Source of the DNA: Microvirga antarctica
GTDB lineage: Bacteria > Pseudomonadota > Alphaproteobacteria > Rhizobiales > Beijerinckiaceae
Reading direction: 5' to 3'
DNA length: 64,000 bases
NCBI RefSeq assembly: GCF_017921815.1
Contig: NZ_JAGEMM010000003.1
Location: 62,001 to 126,000 of the forward strand
Part shown: piece after piece, positions 56,003-64,000 of the stretch
Position numbering within the stretch: the stretch's first letter is position 1
How the letters are laid out: each line of letters begins with the position of its first letter
Translations under genes and position numbers: made by a program
Notes under the pieces: model-generated
Seen by the model: the letters and a program-made list of their open reading frames with translations, nothing else
Databases searched by the model: none
What the model was told of the DNA's origin: nothing

Positions 56003-57847
56003 TCAGGGTTTCGTCATCAAAAGGGGAGATCGCGCGTCGTCGATGAAAGCATATAGCAGAGCCTGAAGCTCAGGATACTCGTCGGCCGCATACACATCCT
56101 TGTTGATGATCAGGTGGCGGCGGACGCGCAGGCCCGCATCCGTCGAGGCGTAACTCGCCGCATAGGATCCCGCCGCGTTCGTCAGGGCGATCGCCGGCGG
56201 CACGGAGAGCGCGCTCGCCCCCTGCGGAAAGGTCAGATCGGTGGTCCAGGTCGATTCCGCCGCCCCGATGATGATCGGATAGCGGCGCTGGCCGTCGGCG
56301 GCGAGATATTGCCGGAAGGTGGTATAGGGCAGGAAATCGAGCCCCACCGGCACCGCAAAAGCTGGCGTCTCGCCGGTCATGACCACCCCGTGCGGGCTCG
56401 TCCACTCCCCCTCGACGGCAAACGGACGGTCGATCTGGCGGGGATCGGGCGTGCGCATCCCGCCGAAACCGCCCTCGGGCGTCAGCGCGATGAGGCGGCT
56501 CGCGAGATCCTCCGGCGAGCGCGCGTCGGCCACTGCCCGGCGCATGCTGGTATCGACCCGGGCCGCCATGCCGATGCGGGTGTGGCCGGTGAGCGTGCCG
56601 TCCGCTGCCAGCGCGACCGAGGACGCGAAGGTGTAGCGGTTCTGGCTGGGCGTCGAGATCGGCGTGCGGCGGATCTCGCCGGTGGCGTTGGCGATCACCA
56701 CCTGCTTGTTCGACAGGCCGATATCGAGGGCGTCGAACCGCGCATAGGCGTTGGTCGGGTTCGCATAAAGGTCGAAATCCGGGAGGTAGGCCATCACGTG
56801 GTCGAAGGCGGCGTCCGACCAATGCGGCAGCAGCGTCATACGGCTGTCCCAGTTCACCAGAGCGGGCTCGGCCCGGATGCCCAGCGCCGACAGCAGGGCT
56901 TGCATGAGCACCACATGGTCCTTGCAATCCCCGTAGCCGGCCGCGATCACCGCATCGGCCGAATGAGCCACGAACCCCGCATCGGGATCGAGCCACACTG
57001 CCAGATAGCGGATGTTGCCCGCCACCCAGTCATAGACGGCTTCAGCCGCCGCAAGGCCGGTGCGTCCGGCGGCGATCCGGTCGGCCAGTTGCTGCACGGC
57101 CGGCGTCACGTCGGCCTTGCCGGCATTCTGCGCGAAATACAATGCGCCCAGCGCCTCGTAGCCCGGCAGGGTGGTGACGATGAACATCGGCTCGATGTCC
57201 AGCATCGAGACCATGTGCGGTTCAGGCAACGCGCCGGGTTGATCCTCGCTGAACTGCACGGACAGGGTGCGGGTGCCATCCTGGACGTTGTCCGTCACCG
57301 CAAACCCGCCTCGCCGGCCCCAGGTCAGCTTCACGCTGGCCGGCGCGCTGAACGTGGCGGAGATCGCGACGCTGCCGCCCGCCGACGCGGTCAGGATGGC
57401 GTTGAACCCGGTGAGTGGAATGCGCGCGGTGATCTGCTGCGTCTTGAGATGAAGGCGGCTGCCCCTCTCGACCTGCGGAAACACGATGGTGCGCGTGTCG
57501 GAGGTGACGAAGCCCGGCGCATCGCGGGACGCCGCGCTCGGCCGGGTGAAGATGCTGGCCGCCGGCACAGTCACGCGCGCGCCGCCAGGCTGATCGATCC
57601 AGGCCTCCAGCACCGTCAGGGTTTCGAAATCGGGGCTGTAGGTCTGCGACAGCTGCCCGTATTCCGCCACCGCCTGGTCCGTCAGCACCTCGATATCCCG
57701 GGTCGTCACCACCGTGAAGGTGAGATCGGGGTTGATCAGGTAGGCCGCCTGGAACTGCTGATGAAACTCTCGTGCCTCCGCCACCCCGCTTCGGCCCAGG
57801 CACAGCATCGCCACGAGAAGAACGAGACGCCAGACGGCAAACGGCAT
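56003..57847 (-). CDS. DUF3857 / transglutaminase-core exported protein
   Basis: This 614-residue exported protein has a signal peptide (about 1-24, ending VAEA), a DUF3857 beta domain (about 45-200) and a transglutaminase core (about 255-370). The core has Cys in GYGDCKDHVVLMQALLSALG, His in AAFDHVMAYL and Asp in LYANPTNAY. The C-terminal part is beta-rich. It is probably periplasmic or outer-membrane associated. It heads the three-gene transglutaminase operon; the promoter must lie in the short region before 57847, next to the broken methyltransferase fragment. Confidence 0.92.
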   Translation of the reverse strand: MPFAVWRLVLLVAMLCLGRSGVAEAREFHQQFQAAYLINPDLTFTVVTTRDIEVLTDQAVAEYGQLSQTYSPDFETLTVLEAWIDQPGGARVTVPAASIFTRPSAASRDAPGFVTSDTRTIVFPQVERGSRLHLKTQQITARIPLTGFNAILTASAGGSVAISATFSAPASVKLTWGRRGGFAVTDNVQDGTRTLSVQFSEDQPGALPEPHMVSMLDIEPMFIVTTLPGYEALGALYFAQNAGKADVTPAVQQLADRIAAGRTGLAAAEAVYDWVAGNIRYLAVWLDPDAGFVAHSADAVIAAGYGDCKDHVVLMQALLSALGIRAEPALVNWDSRMTLLPHWSDAAFDHVMAYLPDFDLYANPTNAYARFDALDIGLSNKQVVIANATGEIRRTPISTPSQNRYTFASSVALAADGTLTGHTRIGMAARVDTSMRRAVADARSPEDLASRLIALTPEGGFGGMRTPDPRQIDRPFAVEGEWTSPHGVVMTGETPAFAVPVGLDFLPYTTFRQYLAADGQRRYPIIIGAAESTWTTDLTFPQGASALSVPPAIALTNAAGSYAASYASTDAGLRVRRHLIINKDVYAADEYPELQALLYAFIDDARSPLLMTKP

Positions 57848-58009
57848 GGGAGGCTCCGAAGCGGCAGGGACGGATCAGGCCGTCCTGTGGGTGACCGTGC
57901 GGAGGTACGGGGAAATGACGCGGAGGTCTAGGGTTTGGGGGGCAAACCAAGGACCAGCGCCGATTGCACTCGGATTTAGCTCCCCGACTACAACTAATTC
58001 GGCTAGTAA

Positions 58010-58490
58010 ATCTGATCCCCGCAATGCTCGCACGCACGCGAAAGGCCAGATCGAGCAGATCGTCGCCTCGATCAGGGGGTTCGGGTTCTCCAATCCGATC
58101 CTGATCGATCCAGCAGGCGTGGTCATCGCCGGGCACGGGCGTCTGCGTGCAGCCAAGGCAATGGGCTTGGCCGACGTGCCGACCATCGCGCCGGTGGGAC
58201 TGACCGAGGCACAGGCGAGGGCCTTGCGACTGGCGGACAACAAGATCGCGCTTGGGGCCCGCTGGGACCTCGACCTTCTGAGGTCGAGCTCGCCGCACTC
58301 GCGACCCTAGATTTCCATATGGACTTGACCATTCTCGGCTTCTCCACCGGTGAGCTCGATGTGACGCTCGGTGGGCAAAACGATCCCGACGACGTCATCC
58401 CACCGGTCCCCTCCAAGCCTCACGCCAAGCCGGGCGACATCTGGATTTTGGGTAACCACCGCATCGGTTGCGGCGACAGCCGACGCCGCG
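58010..58490 (+). pseudogene. ParB-domain DNA methyltransferase remnant, frameshifted and truncated
   Basis: The first part reads NARTHAKGQIEQIVASIRGFGFSNPILID and VIAGHGRLRAAKAMG, the ParB-like N-terminal domain of phage-type DNA methyltransferases. Near 58280 one base is missing: the expected VELAALATLDFHMDLTILGFSTGELDV continues in another frame, up to GDIWILGNHRIGCGDS. The catalytic methylase domain that should follow is absent, and unrelated sequence begins near 58490. It is a non-functional relic of a prophage or integrative element. Confidence 0.75.
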
Positions 58491-58520
58491 CGTTGCGAGC
58501 CGCCACATCGGGATTGTCGG

Positions 58521-58817
58521 TTAGGCGCAACAAGGCCTCAAGGAGCTGGTAAAAGACAGTCCTGCATAGGCGCGCGCGAATTGCGGATCGGCCGTGAGGG
58601 CTCGTTCGAAGCAGACATGCGCAAGAGCCGTATCGGCCGTTGTGAAACGGTAGAGATGGCCAAGCCCGAGGTGATAATTCGCCCACGCGTTCAGCCCGGC
58701 AGGGTCACTCATCCGCGCAATCCGCGCCTCGTTGAACGGAACGTGAGCCTCGAGCGCCGCCACAATGTGCACCACGACCTCAGCCCTTGAGCCGGCAATC
58801 GCGTCGATGCGCGCCAC
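58521..58817 (-). pseudogene. TPR-repeat protein fragment
   Basis: About 90 residues (EAHVPFNEARIARMSDPAG, AWANYHLGLGHLYRF, LAHVCFERALTADPQFARAYAGLSFTS) resemble the tetratricopeptide part of regulator- or cyclase-type TPR proteins, where helices normally continue past this point. The match stops abruptly and ends in an unrelated tail and stop. The frame is open further upstream without a clear start. It is probably a truncated relic joined to the methyltransferase fragment. Confidence 0.6.
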
Positions 58818-59022
58818 GAGCCGTTCGGCCCACGTCGCGCTCGAGGCACAAGTGGCTGCATGCCCCCTTCGAGGTGGGCTCCGCCCTGGTCCGGGATGCG
58901 GCTGCGCATGTCGGTACTTTTACGCTAACGCCCGAGTATTTGAAGAATGCTCCGCGCGGCATCGCATCACAGCAAAAAGAGGCCCTCGCGGGCGGCTTTT
59001 CGTTGAGGCCGGGCGTCACCGC

Positions 59023-59643
59023 TCAGATTGTCCTTTTGCTTCGACCGATCACAGACCAAGCCGCCTGCATCAGCGCAACGGCAAGTGCCGTCTTGACGAT
59101 CGTTGCGGCGATAAACGGGACGATGCCGACACTCCATGCCTCGGCGACCGGAAGCAGAACAGAGAGCCAGCCGAAGCCAGCGAGAAGAATGACTGCGTGC
59201 CCGAGGGTCATCATCACTGCAACGCGCGCGAGAGTGCGGTCCCATCCCCGTTCCGCCATGTATCCCATGACGCACGCCGCTGCCAGAAACCCAACCAAGA
59301 AACCGCCTGTCGGCCCAGCGAAATATCCCGGGCCCGCGATCACTGGAGGGGTATTGGCGAAAACCGGCATGCCAAGCGCGCCTTGCAGCAGATAAAGCGC
59401 GATCGTCGCCGCTCCAAGGCGGGAACCATAGGTCGCTCCGATCAACAGCACCACCATTGTCTGCATTGTCATTGGCACGAAAGGAAGTGGCACCTGGGTT
59501 TTGGCCGAGACCGTCAGGAGGGCGGAACCGAGCGCCAACAGAACCATTGCGCGTAGCGCCAAAAAGCCAACGTCGTTTCGGGCTGGCCAGAAAAGGCCCA
59601 AAAGAGTTCTCGAAACAGGCAATGAATCGGCACCGTTATTCAT
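59023..59643 (-). CDS. bioY: BioY biotin transporter substrate-binding subunit
   Basis: This 206-residue inner-membrane protein is the S-component that captures biotin, alone or with an ECF EcfA/EcfT module. It has about six hydrophobic segments with family motifs TVSAKTQVPLPFVPMTMQT, LYLLQGALGMPVFA and GPTGGFLVGF. ATG 59643 is chosen because GGAGAG lies six bases upstream; upstream in-frame sequence is unlike the family. No bioM/bioN genes are adjacent. It stands between gene fragments, so it may have been acquired with the surrounding segment. Confidence 0.95.
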   Translation of the reverse strand: MNNGADSLPVSRTLLGLFWPARNDVGFLALRAMVLLALGSALLTVSAKTQVPLPFVPMTMQTMVVLLIGATYGSRLGAATIALYLLQGALGMPVFANTPPVIAGPGYFAGPTGGFLVGFLAAACVMGYMAERGWDRTLARVAVMMTLGHAVILLAGFGWLSVLLPVAEAWSVGIVPFIAATIVKTALAVALMQAAWSVIGRSKRTI

Positions 59644-59692
59644 CGGATCTCTCCAAAAAAAGGGAATGCTCATCCCGAGGAAAAGCTTCTGC

Positions 59693-59721
59693 TTTATAGG
59701 CGGCGCAAGCGTCGGCATCAA
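59693..59721 (-). promoter_or_regulatory. Sigma-70-like promoter of bioY
   Basis: On the minus strand TTGATG (59721-59716) and TATAAA (59698-59693) are 17 bases apart, placing the start of transcription about 40 bases before the bioY ATG. No full BioR-type box was recognised beside it. Confidence 0.55.
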
Positions 59722-59785
59722 GCCGCAGCAGTAGCCTGCTGTTGGTCAGCTCGCTACTGCGGCAGAAGTCATCTGGCGCCCGTGA

Positions 59786-60112
59786 CTCAGGAGGCATTCG
59801 GGATCGCCCCTCAAGTGTGCAAACGCCGACATCCCTAGAAGCCACGGGCATTTTCTCCTGCCGAAGATCTATACAATCACACGGATAGCTCTCGGCCTGG
59901 GCTTTCGGACGCCGCCCACCTTATTCCAAGAACTTGCGCATCGATTAGGATGTCTAGGCGAGATTCGCGAGATCGTGTTATGGCTCCGGAATTATTTTCG
60001 AGCCGCACCGCATCACGACCCGGCCGCAGATTACAAATTCGACCTGGCGCTTGGAGCGAAATTACCGGCAGCTCATTCTCGCGACGTTGATGCCGAGCCA
60101 GCTTTCAATTAG
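59786..60112 (+). other. Open frame without a start codon, possible gene relic
   Basis: This is a stretch of 108 codons free of stops, ending at TAG 60110-60112. It has protein-like composition (LLPKIYTITRIALGLGF, EIREIVLWLRNYFRAAPHHD) but no ATG, only a late GTG. The family was not recognised. It could be the tail of a disrupted gene. Confidence 0.3.
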
Positions 60113-60472
60113 CCCTCATCAGAACATGTGTCCTTGGCTGTCGACGCAAATCGCGAAACCCGCTGGTCCACAAGGCGAAAGGGAGGGAGGAATATCTGGC
60201 AGCCACCATCGCAAAGAAAGGCCTGTTAGCTCAGTAGTAGGACATTTGCCGCGTCATCGGCGCAGTGTCTTTTCGGCGAGTCAACATGGTCTAGGGACAC
60301 GCGCAGAGAATGCGTGCGAAACGGCAATGCACCGCTAGACGTGGTTTACACGCCTGGCGGCCACTTGCCAGTGCGCCTTGAGAGAGCGGATCGTAACGTG
60401 ATAGATCGCTCCGGCGATGCACGTGAGCCTGCGCCGGAAGCAGCGGCCACGCCAATCGCAATCAGGTAACCG
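60113..60472. other. 360-base region without a supportable gene
   Basis: Short frames here lack ribosome sites and family resemblance. A GTTAGCTCAGTAGTAG stretch near 60230 recalls a tRNA D-arm but cannot be folded into a tRNA. It is probably decayed DNA. Confidence 0.5.
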
Positions 60473-61531
60473 TCAGGCCACGCCGAGCGCGGCGATCAGT
60501 CCCAAGCTAATTCCCACAAGGATCATGAGCGACAGCGTTACGGCGATGGTTACCCGTCCACCGACGCGGCCGAGAACTCTGATGTCAACGCCGAGCCCGA
60601 GAGCCGCCATCGATACGATGGTCAGCAATGTTGCGGCAGGTACAATAGCAGCCAGGACTATGTCGGGTATCAAATCCGCTGACCGCAATGCGGCTAAGGC
60701 CAGGAATCCCGAGATAAACCAAGGCACGAAGCGATTGAGCGAGAATCCTGCCCTCACCTCGGTGCGGGTTCCCATGATCAGGGACAGTGCGATGACGACA
60801 GGGCCCAACATCAAGACTCGTACGAGTTTGATGAGAGTCCCGATCTGAGTGCTGACAATGCCGACTGGCATCGTAGCCGCCAACACCTGCGGTACGGCAT
60901 AGACGCTTAGACCAGCCAACACTCCGTACTGGATCTCCGTAAGACTTAACAGCGGAACCAAAAGGGGCAGAGCTAGAACAACGACGACGCCGAGGATGGC
61001 GGTGAAAGCGATCGACGAGGCGACATCCTCGCTCCGCGCACCAATTACCGGCGCGACAGCCGCGATAGCGGAATTTCCACAGATCGAGTTGCCACAGGCA
61101 ATAAGGACAGCCATACGTTTTGGCAGGCCCAGAAGACGGCTGAGAGAATAGCTTGCGGCGATCGCCAGGATGACGACCAACGCCACGCCGAACAAGAGTT
61201 CTGTTCCCGCTTGCGCAACTGCTTGAAAGCTGATGGAGGCTCCGAGGAGCATTACGGCGATTTCAAGAAGTGTCTTTGCGCTGAAGCCAATGCCTGGCAG
61301 CCATCGTTGGCTCGGCGTCCATAACGTTCTTACCGCGGTGCCAAGAAGGATCGCAATGACAAGAGCCTCGACCCAGGGCCGCGCAGTCAGTGTTTCCTGA
61401 AGTCCTTGCAAGCCAATCGCGACGGCAGCCACAGCCGTGCAGAGGAAAACTCCTGGACTGGTGCGCGCCCACTGCATCGTCAACAACTCTAAATCCCTTC
61501 TCGACGGCCGCCAGTCTCTTTCATGCGGCAT
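60473..61531 (-). CDS. YeiH-family (putative sulfate exporter) membrane protein
   Basis: This 352-residue protein has about ten membrane helices and matches the YeiH/YadS-type PF03601 family, often labelled putative sulfate exporters. The duplicated motif LIACGNSICGNSAIAAVAPVI is the family signature. The gene may start at ATG 61477 (MQWARTSPGVF), which fits the family better than ATG 61531. Neither has a good SD. Base composition is less GC-rich than in the first 57 kb. Substrate is unproven; some relatives are induced by organic sulfonates such as taurine. Confidence 0.88.
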   Translation of the reverse strand: MPHERDWRPSRRDLELLTMQWARTSPGVFLCTAVAAVAIGLQGLQETLTARPWVEALVIAILLGTAVRTLWTPSQRWLPGIGFSAKTLLEIAVMLLGASISFQAVAQAGTELLFGVALVVILAIAASYSLSRLLGLPKRMAVLIACGNSICGNSAIAAVAPVIGARSEDVASSIAFTAILGVVVVLALPLLVPLLSLTEIQYGVLAGLSVYAVPQVLAATMPVGIVSTQIGTLIKLVRVLMLGPVVIALSLIMGTRTEVRAGFSLNRFVPWFISGFLALAALRSADLIPDIVLAAIVPAATLLTIVSMAALGLGVDIRVLGRVGGRVTIAVTLSLMILVGISLGLIAALGVA

Positions 61532-61603
61532 ACCGTCGATTTACGATGCCTGCTCCTCGATCGTTCGGCTGAGGAGAAGCGAATCCGCCTTGCGAAAACC
61601 ACG

Positions 61604-62821
61604 TTAGGCCATACGGTAGCGGTCAACGATGTCCATGTTGAGTTCCACGCCGATGCCGGGGCGCTCCGGCACTTCCATGAAGCCATCGACAAGCTTTTCA
61701 ACCGGATGGAGGAGGAGGTCGTGGCGTAGGGGATTGGGTTGCGATTTCGACCAGTCACTTTGCATGAATTCAAACGTCAAGAAGTTCGGAAGCGATACGG
61801 CGAACTGAAGGGTTGCTGCCAAGCAGACTGCCGAACAACTTCCCGTATGGGGCGCGTACGGGATATGAAACGCCCGTGACATGGCAGCGATCCGGCGCGC
61901 CTCAGTTATTCCACCCGTGCGCGAGATGTTCGGCTGCACGATATCGATGGCGCGGCGCCGGAAGAATTCTCGCGAGCCGAAGGACATGAAATCCGCTTCC
62001 CCCGCGGCGATGCGGATGTCGAGCGCTGAGGCTAGCTGGACGTAGCCCTCGATGTCATTCGGTGCGATTGGCTCCTCGAACCAGAAGATATCGAGCTTCT
62101 CCAGCGCACGGCCAACCTGGAGTGCGGTCGCGAGATCTTCGCTGTAGGCGCAATTGGCATCGACCATGAGCCGAACGTCGGGGCCGACTGCCTCTCTTAT
62201 GGCCGCGACGAACTCGATGTCAGCCTGAGGCTTCTCGAGATTGCGTCCGATCTTAATCTTCATGGCTTGGAAGCCGCGTTTCTTAAAGTCGAGTGCCTGA
62301 GCGATCACTTCATCTCGCGCGCGAAAGCGCAGTGACGACGCATAGGCCGCCAGCCTTTCATGATGGCGCCCGCCTAACAGCGTGTAGAGTGGTAGATCGA
62401 GGAATTTTCCCGCCAAGTCCCAGAGCGCGATGTCGATGCCACTGATCGCCTCCACAAACATACCCCGGTTGTGGCCGCGATTCATCATGATGCCAAAGAG
62501 TAGTTCCCAGATTGCTTCGCGATCGAGCGGGTCCCGGCCGATAAGGATGGCGGATATGTCATCGATAATCGCCCGCGTGGCGGTAGGTGCAAGCCTGACC
62601 ATGCACTCTCCCACGCCCGTCAATCCGCAATCAGTTTCGATGCGCACTAGCGTCGTGCGATAGCCGCTGAAGATTATGTCCGTGAGGTCTGCCGCGTGCG
62701 GCACGGCGACGGGAGCCTCGATCTCGTCTTCGATCGGAACGTAAAGACTGATCGGCTCGACCTTTGTGATCTTCATACGACGACGGGGGAGAGCGATGCT
62801 CACATCCTGCGTTTGTGACAT
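61604..62821 (-). CDS. Mandelate racemase / muconate lactonizing enzyme family protein
   Basis: This 405-residue enolase-superfamily enzyme abstracts a proton next to a carboxylate. The KxK motif is MKIKIG, metal ligands are in MVDANCAY, WFEEPI and AAGEADF, and a histidine occurs in APHTGS. The N-terminal capping domain carries ETDCGLTGVGE. Likely reactions are sugar-acid dehydration or racemisation; the substrate is unknown. It is followed by a YeiH-like gene and preceded by a TctA permease, suggesting import of a carboxylate or sugar acid. The actual start may be the inner ATG at residue 16 (MKITKVEPISLYV). Confidence 0.93.
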   Translation of the reverse strand: MSQTQDVSIALPRRRMKITKVEPISLYVPIEDEIEAPVAVPHAADLTDIIFSGYRTTLVRIETDCGLTGVGECMVRLAPTATRAIIDDISAILIGRDPLDREAIWELLFGIMMNRGHNRGMFVEAISGIDIALWDLAGKFLDLPLYTLLGGRHHERLAAYASSLRFRARDEVIAQALDFKKRGFQAMKIKIGRNLEKPQADIEFVAAIREAVGPDVRLMVDANCAYSEDLATALQVGRALEKLDIFWFEEPIAPNDIEGYVQLASALDIRIAAGEADFMSFGSREFFRRRAIDIVQPNISRTGGITEARRIAAMSRAFHIPYAPHTGSCSAVCLAATLQFAVSLPNFLTFEFMQSDWSKSQPNPLRHDLLLHPVEKLVDGFMEVPERPGIGVELNMDIVDRYRMA

Positions 62822-62890
62822 TGTCGTTTTTCCCTTGAAGTTATTCGGAGCGCGCGCTCCGACCGGCAGCGCATCTGCAGTCGGCGGACC

Positions 62891-64000
62891 CTAATCCGAG
62901 GCCGCGAGCCAGCGCTTACGAACTCCCCAGAGAGAGAACGCGATGAAGGCGATGATCATGAGAAGGATCGTCAATGCGTATGGTCGTGTGACGAAAATCG
63001 AATAGCTCCCATCGGAAAGAAGCATTGAACGTCTGAGGCTCTCCTCGATGATCGGGCTGAGGATAAAGGCCAGGATAAAAGATGGCAGTGAGTAGTGCAG
63101 TCTCTTCAGGAAGTAGCTAAGCACGCCAACCCCGAGTGCCACCCACAAATCGAAGTACAACCCCTTTGAGGCGTATATCCCGACGATGGACAGTACCAGG
63201 ACAACCGGAATCAGGTAATTATTCGGGACGGTCAGCGCACGGGCGAACAGATTGGTTACCATGCGGCCTGCAAGGTACATCGCAACGGTCGTCAACAGAA
63301 ACCCGTAAAACAAACCCTTTGCCAAGTCCGCGCTATTGGTGAAGAGATTGGGCCCTGGCTGAATTCCATGGATGATAAATGCCCCGAGAATGATGGCTGT
63401 CGCTGGCGATCCGGGGATGCCTAGCGCGAGAAGCGGAACAAGGCTGCCGCCTACGACGGCGTTGTTAGCAGACTCGGGGGCGGCGATGCCGTCCGGATTG
63501 CCTTCACCGAACGCCTCCGGAAAACGCGACGACCGCTTTGCGTGGATATAGGCGAACCAGGAAGCAGGACCGGCGCCCATTCCCGGAAAAAGCCCTACGA
63601 CCGAACCGATGGCTCCACCAATCATGGTGCTGCGAAAAACCCCGCAGAATTCGGGCCAAGTGAGACCAGTGCTAAGTTTTTTCGAACCCGCCGAATAGCG
63701 CTTGTCGAGATCATTGCTGATCATGAAAAAGATCTCGGAGAACGCAAACATTCCGGTCAGTAATGCAATCATTCCGACACCTTCTAGCAACTCGAGTCTG
63801 CCGAAAGTGAAACGCAACGCACCTGTAAACGTGTCCAGTCCAATGGTACCGACCATTAGGCCAAGAACCACCGAAATTGCGCTCTTGAGCTTGCTCTTGG
63901 AGCTGAGGGCCGCAACAGCAAGGAGGCCCGCGATACCGATCAGGAAAAACTCCGGATCGGAGAAGCGCACGGCAAGTCTCGCCAAGGGCACCGCGAGAAA
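62891..64000 (-). CDS. Tripartite tricarboxylate transporter permease TctA, truncated by window end
   Basis: The frame is open to base 64000, so the N-terminal 100-130 residues lie outside. The visible 369 residues show many membrane helices and TctA motifs: VVGLFPGMGAGPASWFAYIHAKRSSRFPEAFGEGNPDGIAAPESANNAVVGGSLVPLLALGIPGS. TctA is the large permease of TTT systems, which import citrate and other carboxylates with a periplasmic TctC and small TctB; those partners should lie just beyond the window. Together with the enolase-superfamily enzyme it suggests sugar-acid or carboxylate use. Confidence 0.94.
   Translation of the reverse strand, partial: FLAVPLARLAVRFSDPEFFLIGIAGLLAVAALSSKSKLKSAISVVLGLMVGTIGLDTFTGALRFTFGRLELLEGVGMIALLTGMFAFSEIFFMISNDLDKRYSAGSKKLSTGLTWPEFCGVFRSTMIGGAIGSVVGLFPGMGAGPASWFAYIHAKRSSRFPEAFGEGNPDGIAAPESANNAVVGGSLVPLLALGIPGSPATAIILGAFIIHGIQPGPNLFTNSADLAKGLFYGFLLTTVAMYLAGRMVTNLFARALTVPNNYLIPVVLVLSIVGIYASKGLYFDLWVALGVGVLSYFLKRLHYSLPSFILAFILSPIIEESLRRSMLLSDGSYSIFVTRPYALTILLMIIAFIAFSLWGVRKRWLAASD

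Noticed and set aside
60225..60300. tRNA-like stretch GTTAGCTCAGTAGTAG
   Set aside because: The D-arm words are present but the D-stem does not close and no anticodon arm, T-loop GTTCRA or acceptor pairing follows.
60051..60338. 95-codon rightward frame in the gene-poor stretch
   Set aside because: Non-ATG start, no ribosome site, no recognisable family and biased composition.

Overview
The window looks like chromosomal DNA from a GC-rich alphaproteobacterium, most likely of the order Hyphomicrobiales (Rhizobiales). The evidence is a Ros/MucR-family regulator, an EcfG-type general-stress sigma factor carrying a NepR-like module, HWE/HisKA_2 histidine kinases, a DUF1236 protein, a DUF4170 protein, and a candidate AbcR-type small RNA. 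No rRNA, CRISPR array or intact insertion sequence was seen. The genes are dense, and many neighbours overlap by 1 or 4 bases (ATGA, GTGA, TGATG).

Layout. 0-10.7 kb: the end of an EAL phosphodiesterase, a cation efflux pump, a CHASE2 adenylate cyclase coupled to a FecR-TPR-outer-membrane-barrel protein, a single-domain response regulator, a TerB-like protein and a class I glutamine amidotransferase. 9.3-12.5 kb: isocitrate lyase diverging from a ScfR/RamB-type regulator. 12.6-16.5 kb: an OsmF/YehZYXW-type betaine/choline ABC transporter. 16.6-22.5 kb: a four-gene signalling operon led by a bacteriophytochrome kinase.

22.4-36.1 kb: a catabolic locus. A GntR regulator heads a leftward operon (creatininase-like, ketopantoate-reductase-like, SDR, CE4 deacetylase/imidase-like, DmpA-type aminopeptidase, isoaspartyl peptidase). 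A dipeptide-type ABC transporter and an M32 carboxypeptidase run rightward. 36.1-37.8 kb: a HugZ-like protein and two small unknown proteins. 37.8-47.7 kb: a second dipeptide-type ABC transporter, an AroM protein and an AroM-LuxR fusion regulator run leftward, diverging from a DUF917 protein and a hydantoinase/oxoprolinase-like protein. Both loci look built to import small amide- or peptide-like compounds and open or hydrolyse them.

48-54.2 kb: a stress and regulation block with a cold-shock protein, a MucR homologue lacking zinc ligands, a NepR-EcfG fusion sigma factor, a glycine-zipper DUF1236 protein, an HWE kinase translationally coupled to a KaiC-like ATPase, and a candidate AbcR/alpha-r15 small RNA. 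54.2-57.8 kb: three transglutaminase-fold proteins in an operon. 57.9-60.5 kb: a gene-poor stretch of broken gene fragments surrounding bioY. 60.5-64 kb: less GC-rich genes for a YeiH-like transporter, an enolase-superfamily enzyme and a TctA permease cut by the window end; this looks like acquired or accessory DNA.

The most unusual items are the NepR-sigma fusion, the AroM-LuxR fusion whose sensor half has lost both enzyme cysteines, the FecR-TPR-barrel/cyclase pair, the candidate AbcR RNA with a 10-bp predicted pairing to the DUF917 ribosome-binding site, and hairpins placed directly after all three transporter binding-protein genes.
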